Below are positions 4,881 through 7,576 of a stretch of DNA of 7,576 nucleotides, one piece after another. Under the pieces are notes generated by a model that saw only the letters and a list, made by a program, of their open reading frames with translations, searched no databases and was not told where the DNA came from. Position numbers and translations under genes: made by a program. This DNA comes from Bacillota bacterium (lineage in GTDB: Bacteria; Bacillota; Bacilli; Bacillales; Cytobacillaceae), in assembly GCA_023387295.1 (NCBI GenBank), contig JAEWIG010000015.1, positions 1 to 7,576 on the forward strand. Direction: 5' to 3'. The first letter of the stretch is position 1, and each line of letters starts with the position of its first letter.

Positions 4881-7073
4881 TTACTCCGCCACTTCCTCAT
4901 ATCCAAGACGGCGATATATTTCTCGAATTACCTTCTGTGCCGCCACTGGAATAATGGTTCCCGGGCCAAAGATAGCTGCAGCACCATTTTCTTTCAAAAA
5001 TTGATAGTCTTGAGCTGGTATGACACCACCAATAAAAACAAGAATATCTTTTCTACCCAATTTTTCAAGTTCACTGACGAGTTGTGGAAGAAGTGTTTTA
5101 TGACCTGCTGCAAGTGAGCTAACCCCTACAGCATGAACATCATTTTCAATTGCTTGTCTTGCAGTCTCTTCTGGTGTTTGAAACAACGGACCAATATCTA
5201 CATCAAAGCCTAGATCAGCAAATGCAGTCGCGATCACCTTTGCCCCACGATCATGTCCATCCTGTCCCATTTTGGCAATGAGGATCCGTGGTCTTCTGCC
5301 TTCATTTTCTAGAAACTCTTCCGTCATATTCTTTACTTCCATGATTTCCTCTTCGTTTGAAAATGCTGAGCTATAAACACCACTTATAGAACGAATAATT
5401 GCTTTATGGCGTTTAGCTACCTTTTCAATAGCGTCTGATATTTCGCCAAGTGTAGCCCTTACTCTAGCTGCCTGAACTGTAAGCTCTAATAAATTTCCCT
5501 TACCTGTTTCAGCGGCTTTTTCTAAAGCACTTAGGGCAGCTTGAACCTTTTCTGCATCACGAGAAGCCTTTAATTCCTCTAGCTTTTCGATTTGCTTTAA
5601 GCGAACAGCTGTATTATCTATATCAAGAATTTCAATTGGCTCCTCTTCCTCCAGACGATATTCATTCACTCCGATAATGGTCTCTTTCCGAGAGTCAATT
5701 TGCGCTTGCCGTTTAGCAGCTGCTTCTTCAATTCTCATTTTCGGTAAGCCCGTTTCAATCGCCTTAGCCATACCACCTAAGTTTTCGATTTCTTCGATAT
5801 GCTCCCATGCACGTTTTATTAATTGATCGGTTAACACTTCAACATAATATGAGCCGCCCCACGGATCAATGACATTCGTAATTCCTGTTTCCTCTTGTAA
5901 AAAAAGCTGCGTGTTTCGTGCAATGCGGGCAGAAAAATCTGTCGGTAATGCGATAGCTTCGTCAAGTGCATTCGTATGAAGTGATTGGGTATGCCCCATT
6001 GCTGCAGCATGTGCTTCAATTAATGTTCTCGTTACATTATTAAAAGGGTCCTGCTCCGTCAAGCTCCAGCCTGAAGTTTGTGAATGTGTGCGTAAGGCCA
6101 TTGATTTTGGATTTTTCGGATTAAATGATTTCATCATTTTTGCCCAAATAAAGCGGGCTGCTCGCATTTTTGCGACTTCCATAAAATAATTCATGCCGAT
6201 CGCCCAGAAGAAAGAAAGTCTTGGAGCAAAGGAATCAATATCAATGCCAGCTTTCAAACCAGTCCTCACATACTCTAGTCCATCTGCAAGCGTATAAGCA
6301 AGCTCGATATCAGCCGGAGCCCCTGCTTCCTGCATATGATAGCCGGAAATACTAATACTATTAAATTTCGGCATATACTTGGAAGTATATTCAAAAATGT
6401 CTGCAATGATTTTCATCGACATTTCAGGCGGATAAATATATGTGTTTCTGACCATATATTCTTTCAAAATATCATTCTGTATCGTTCCTGAAAGCTTTTC
6501 TTGGCTGACCCCTTGTTCCTCAGCTGTCACAATAAAGAAGGCCATTATCGGTAATACCGCACCGTTCATCGTCATGGAAACCGACATTTGATCAAGCGGA
6601 ATCCCGTCAAAAAGTGTTTTCATGTCAAGAACGGAATCAATCGCCACCCCAGCTTTTCCAACATCGCCGACAACTCTTGGATGATCGGAATCATATCCTC
6701 GATGAGTAGCAAGATCGAAGGCAACGGATAAGCCTTTTTGACCCATTGCAAGATTTCGCCGATAAAAAGCATTGCTTTCTTCCGCTGTCGAAAAGCCCGC
6801 ATATTGGCGAACCGTCCATGGACGGTTAACATACATCGTTGGATAAGGACCCCGTGTAAAAGGAGCAAGTCCGGGCAATGATTCTAGATGATTTAGTTCC
6901 TTCATATCCTCTTCTGTATAGAGGGGCTTTACAGCAATATTTTCATTTGTTTCAAATAGTAAACTGTCAATCGAATCGTTCAACTCTGCTTGAACTTGCT
7001 TTTCCCATTCTTCCTTTGTCGACTGCTTCGTATCCAATGGATTTATTTTTGTAAAATCCGGTCTATAAGTCAT
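4881..7073 (-). CDS. mutB: Methylmalonyl-CoA mutase, large (catalytic, B12-binding) subunit
   Basis: This 730-residue catalytic subunit interconverts (R)-methylmalonyl-CoA and succinyl-CoA with adenosylcobalamin, linking propionyl-CoA breakdown (odd-chain fatty acids, Val, Ile) to the TCA cycle. An N-terminal TIM-barrel domain (about 60-560) contains RGPYPTMY, SVSMTMNGAVLP (164-175), TIQNDILKEYMVRNTY (197-212), GYHMQEAGA (244-252) and RTHSQTSGWSL. A C-terminal cobalamin domain (about 595-728) carries AKMGQDGHDRG with His607 as the cobalt ligand, then GVSSLAAGH and GGVIP. Tyr81 and Arg209 correspond, by alignment from memory, to Tyr89 and Arg207 of the Propionibacterium enzyme. These hold the substrate carboxylate and argue against an isobutyryl-CoA mutase. 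I chose the ATG at 7073 because GGAGGGG lies about seven bases upstream; a GTG at 7094 has no such site. The start overlaps the end of mutA by 11 bases, and meaB follows one base after the stop. Full length and apparently intact. Confidence 0.97.
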   Translation of the reverse strand: MTYRPDFTKINPLDTKQSTKEEWEKQVQAELNDSIDSLLFETNENIAVKPLYTEEDMKELNHLESLPGLAPFTRGPYPTMYVNRPWTVRQYAGFSTAEESNAFYRRNLAMGQKGLSVAFDLATHRGYDSDHPRVVGDVGKAGVAIDSVLDMKTLFDGIPLDQMSVSMTMNGAVLPIMAFFIVTAEEQGVSQEKLSGTIQNDILKEYMVRNTYIYPPEMSMKIIADIFEYTSKYMPKFNSISISGYHMQEAGAPADIELAYTLADGLEYVRTGLKAGIDIDSFAPRLSFFWAIGMNYFMEVAKMRAARFIWAKMMKSFNPKNPKSMALRTHSQTSGWSLTEQDPFNNVTRTLIEAHAAAMGHTQSLHTNALDEAIALPTDFSARIARNTQLFLQEETGITNVIDPWGGSYYVEVLTDQLIKRAWEHIEEIENLGGMAKAIETGLPKMRIEEAAAKRQAQIDSRKETIIGVNEYRLEEEEPIEILDIDNTAVRLKQIEKLEELKASRDAEKVQAALSALEKAAETGKGNLLELTVQAARVRATLGEISDAIEKVAKRHKAIIRSISGVYSSAFSNEEEIMEVKNMTEEFLENEGRRPRILIAKMGQDGHDRGAKVIATAFADLGFDVDIGPLFQTPEETARQAIENDVHAVGVSSLAAGHKTLLPQLVSELEKLGRKDILVFIGGVIPAQDYQFLKENGAAAIFGPGTIIPVAAQKVIREIYRRLGYEEVAE

Positions 7074-7576
7074 GTTTCTGCCCCTCCATTTCACTTAGCA
7101 GGGTAGATAGGGTTTCATAGCAATTACTTCTTATATGGATGAACTCGGCAATACCTGCCTGCTTTAATTGCGCCAGGTTTTCTCCCGTTGGAAGCCCAGC
7201 TAGAAATACCTTACAATCAGGATGCTTTTCATTTAGGGCAAGGGCGATTTCTATTGCTACCTCATCATATTGTTTGTCGGTTCCACATAAAACAAAATGA
7301 TGAAGATTCGATAACCTCACAAATTGCAGTGCAGAATCGACATTTTCAACGCTCTCACTGATAACACTGTGAATGCCGCCGGTAGCTAATAAACCTGTCA
7401 TAAAATCCATTCTAGTCTTATGTGCCTTTAACTCCCCTAAACAAATAAGTCCTAAAGATGGTTTCTTCCCTGATTTCACCATTCTCTCTGCTTTATTCCT
7501 CAGCTGCTCAAATGGATCTGATAAACGAACTTGCGGAAGTGAATAAGTAGTCTCACTCTTCTTCATTGATAATGGC
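7063..7576 (-). CDS. mutA: Methylmalonyl-CoA mutase, small subunit, C-terminal part; 5' end outside window
   Basis: The frame is open to the high-coordinate window edge: 170 residues ending at TAG (7063-7065). An ATG at 7566 exists, but the reading frame continues upstream of it (codons for Pro-Leu-Ser) and no ribosome binding site can be seen. Since small mutase subunits are usually above 550 residues, this is taken as an internal methionine. The visible part is the end of the TIM-barrel linker (VRLSDPFEQLRNKAE) and a cobalamin-domain-like fold starting at LGLICLGELKAHKTRMDFMTGLLATGG. In the last, the B12-binding Asp-x-His-x-x-Gly is not preserved, as expected for the non-catalytic partner of the heterodimer. 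It overlaps mutB by 11 bases, so the two subunits are probably translated together in equal amounts. The assignment rests on position directly before mutB plus this degenerate domain; the catalytic-like N-terminal region cannot be inspected here. Confidence 0.9.
   Translation of the reverse strand, partial: PLSMKKSETTYSLPQVRLSDPFEQLRNKAERMVKSGKKPSLGLICLGELKAHKTRMDFMTGLLATGGIHSVISESVENVDSALQFVRLSNLHHFVLCGTDKQYDEVAIEIALALNEKHPDCKVFLAGLPTGENLAQLKQAGIAEFIHIRSNCYETLSTLLSEMEGQKHDL

Noticed and set aside
4794..5117. Plus-strand open frame of 107 codons opposite the mutB-meaB junction
   Set aside because: It is antisense to two well-supported genes and has no start signal; it is a shadow frame.
7564..7566. 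ATG at 7566 as the true start of the small mutase gene
   Set aside because: The frame stays open upstream to the window edge, no ribosome binding site can be seen, and the product would lack most of the small subunit; it is more likely an internal methionine.

Overview
This is a low-GC Gram-positive chromosomal segment, most likely from a Bacillaceae species. The evidence is AT-rich intergenic DNA, GGAGG-type ribosome binding sites, a bacilliredoxin gene (which implies bacillithiol chemistry), and a gene order I recall from Bacillus: brxB (yqiW), artP-artQ-artM (yqiXYZ), yqjA. All supported genes lie on the minus strand, so transcription runs from the high-coordinate end to the low-coordinate end. 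I see no mobile element, CRISPR array, tRNA or rRNA, and no gap without a gene exceeds about 270 bases.

In transcription order the window opens (7576 to 3845) inside a propionate/methylmalonyl-CoA operon. It holds the C-terminal part of the small mutase subunit (mutA, cut by the window edge), the complete large catalytic subunit (mutB), and the G3E-family GTPase chaperone (meaB). Overlaps and a 1-base gap join the three genes tightly. Together they form, load and protect the adenosylcobalamin enzyme that interconverts (R)-methylmalonyl-CoA and succinyl-CoA. Their promoter is outside the window, and no terminator is visible after meaB.

Next (3766 to 3222) comes a single-gene unit, brxB, with its own promoter and a strong intrinsic terminator. 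It encodes a CGC-motif bacilliredoxin for removing bacillithiol from proteins.

Then (3133 to 629) comes an arginine-type ABC uptake operon: artP (lipoprotein binding protein), artQ (permease) and artM (ATPase). It has a plausible SigA promoter followed by two sequences resembling ArgR/AhrC operators (ARG boxes). A stem-loop lies between artP and artQ, and a terminator follows artM. The operators suggest arginine-responsive control. The stem-loop suggests more binding protein is made than membrane components.

The window closes with the first 199 codons of a yqjA-like aromatic acid exporter family membrane protein, which runs off the low-coordinate edge.

The region reads as ordinary core metabolism and transport. 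I did not find an undescribed system. The observations most worth checking are regulatory: the paired ARG-box-like operators within an imperfect direct repeat upstream of artP, and the artP-artQ intercistronic hairpin.
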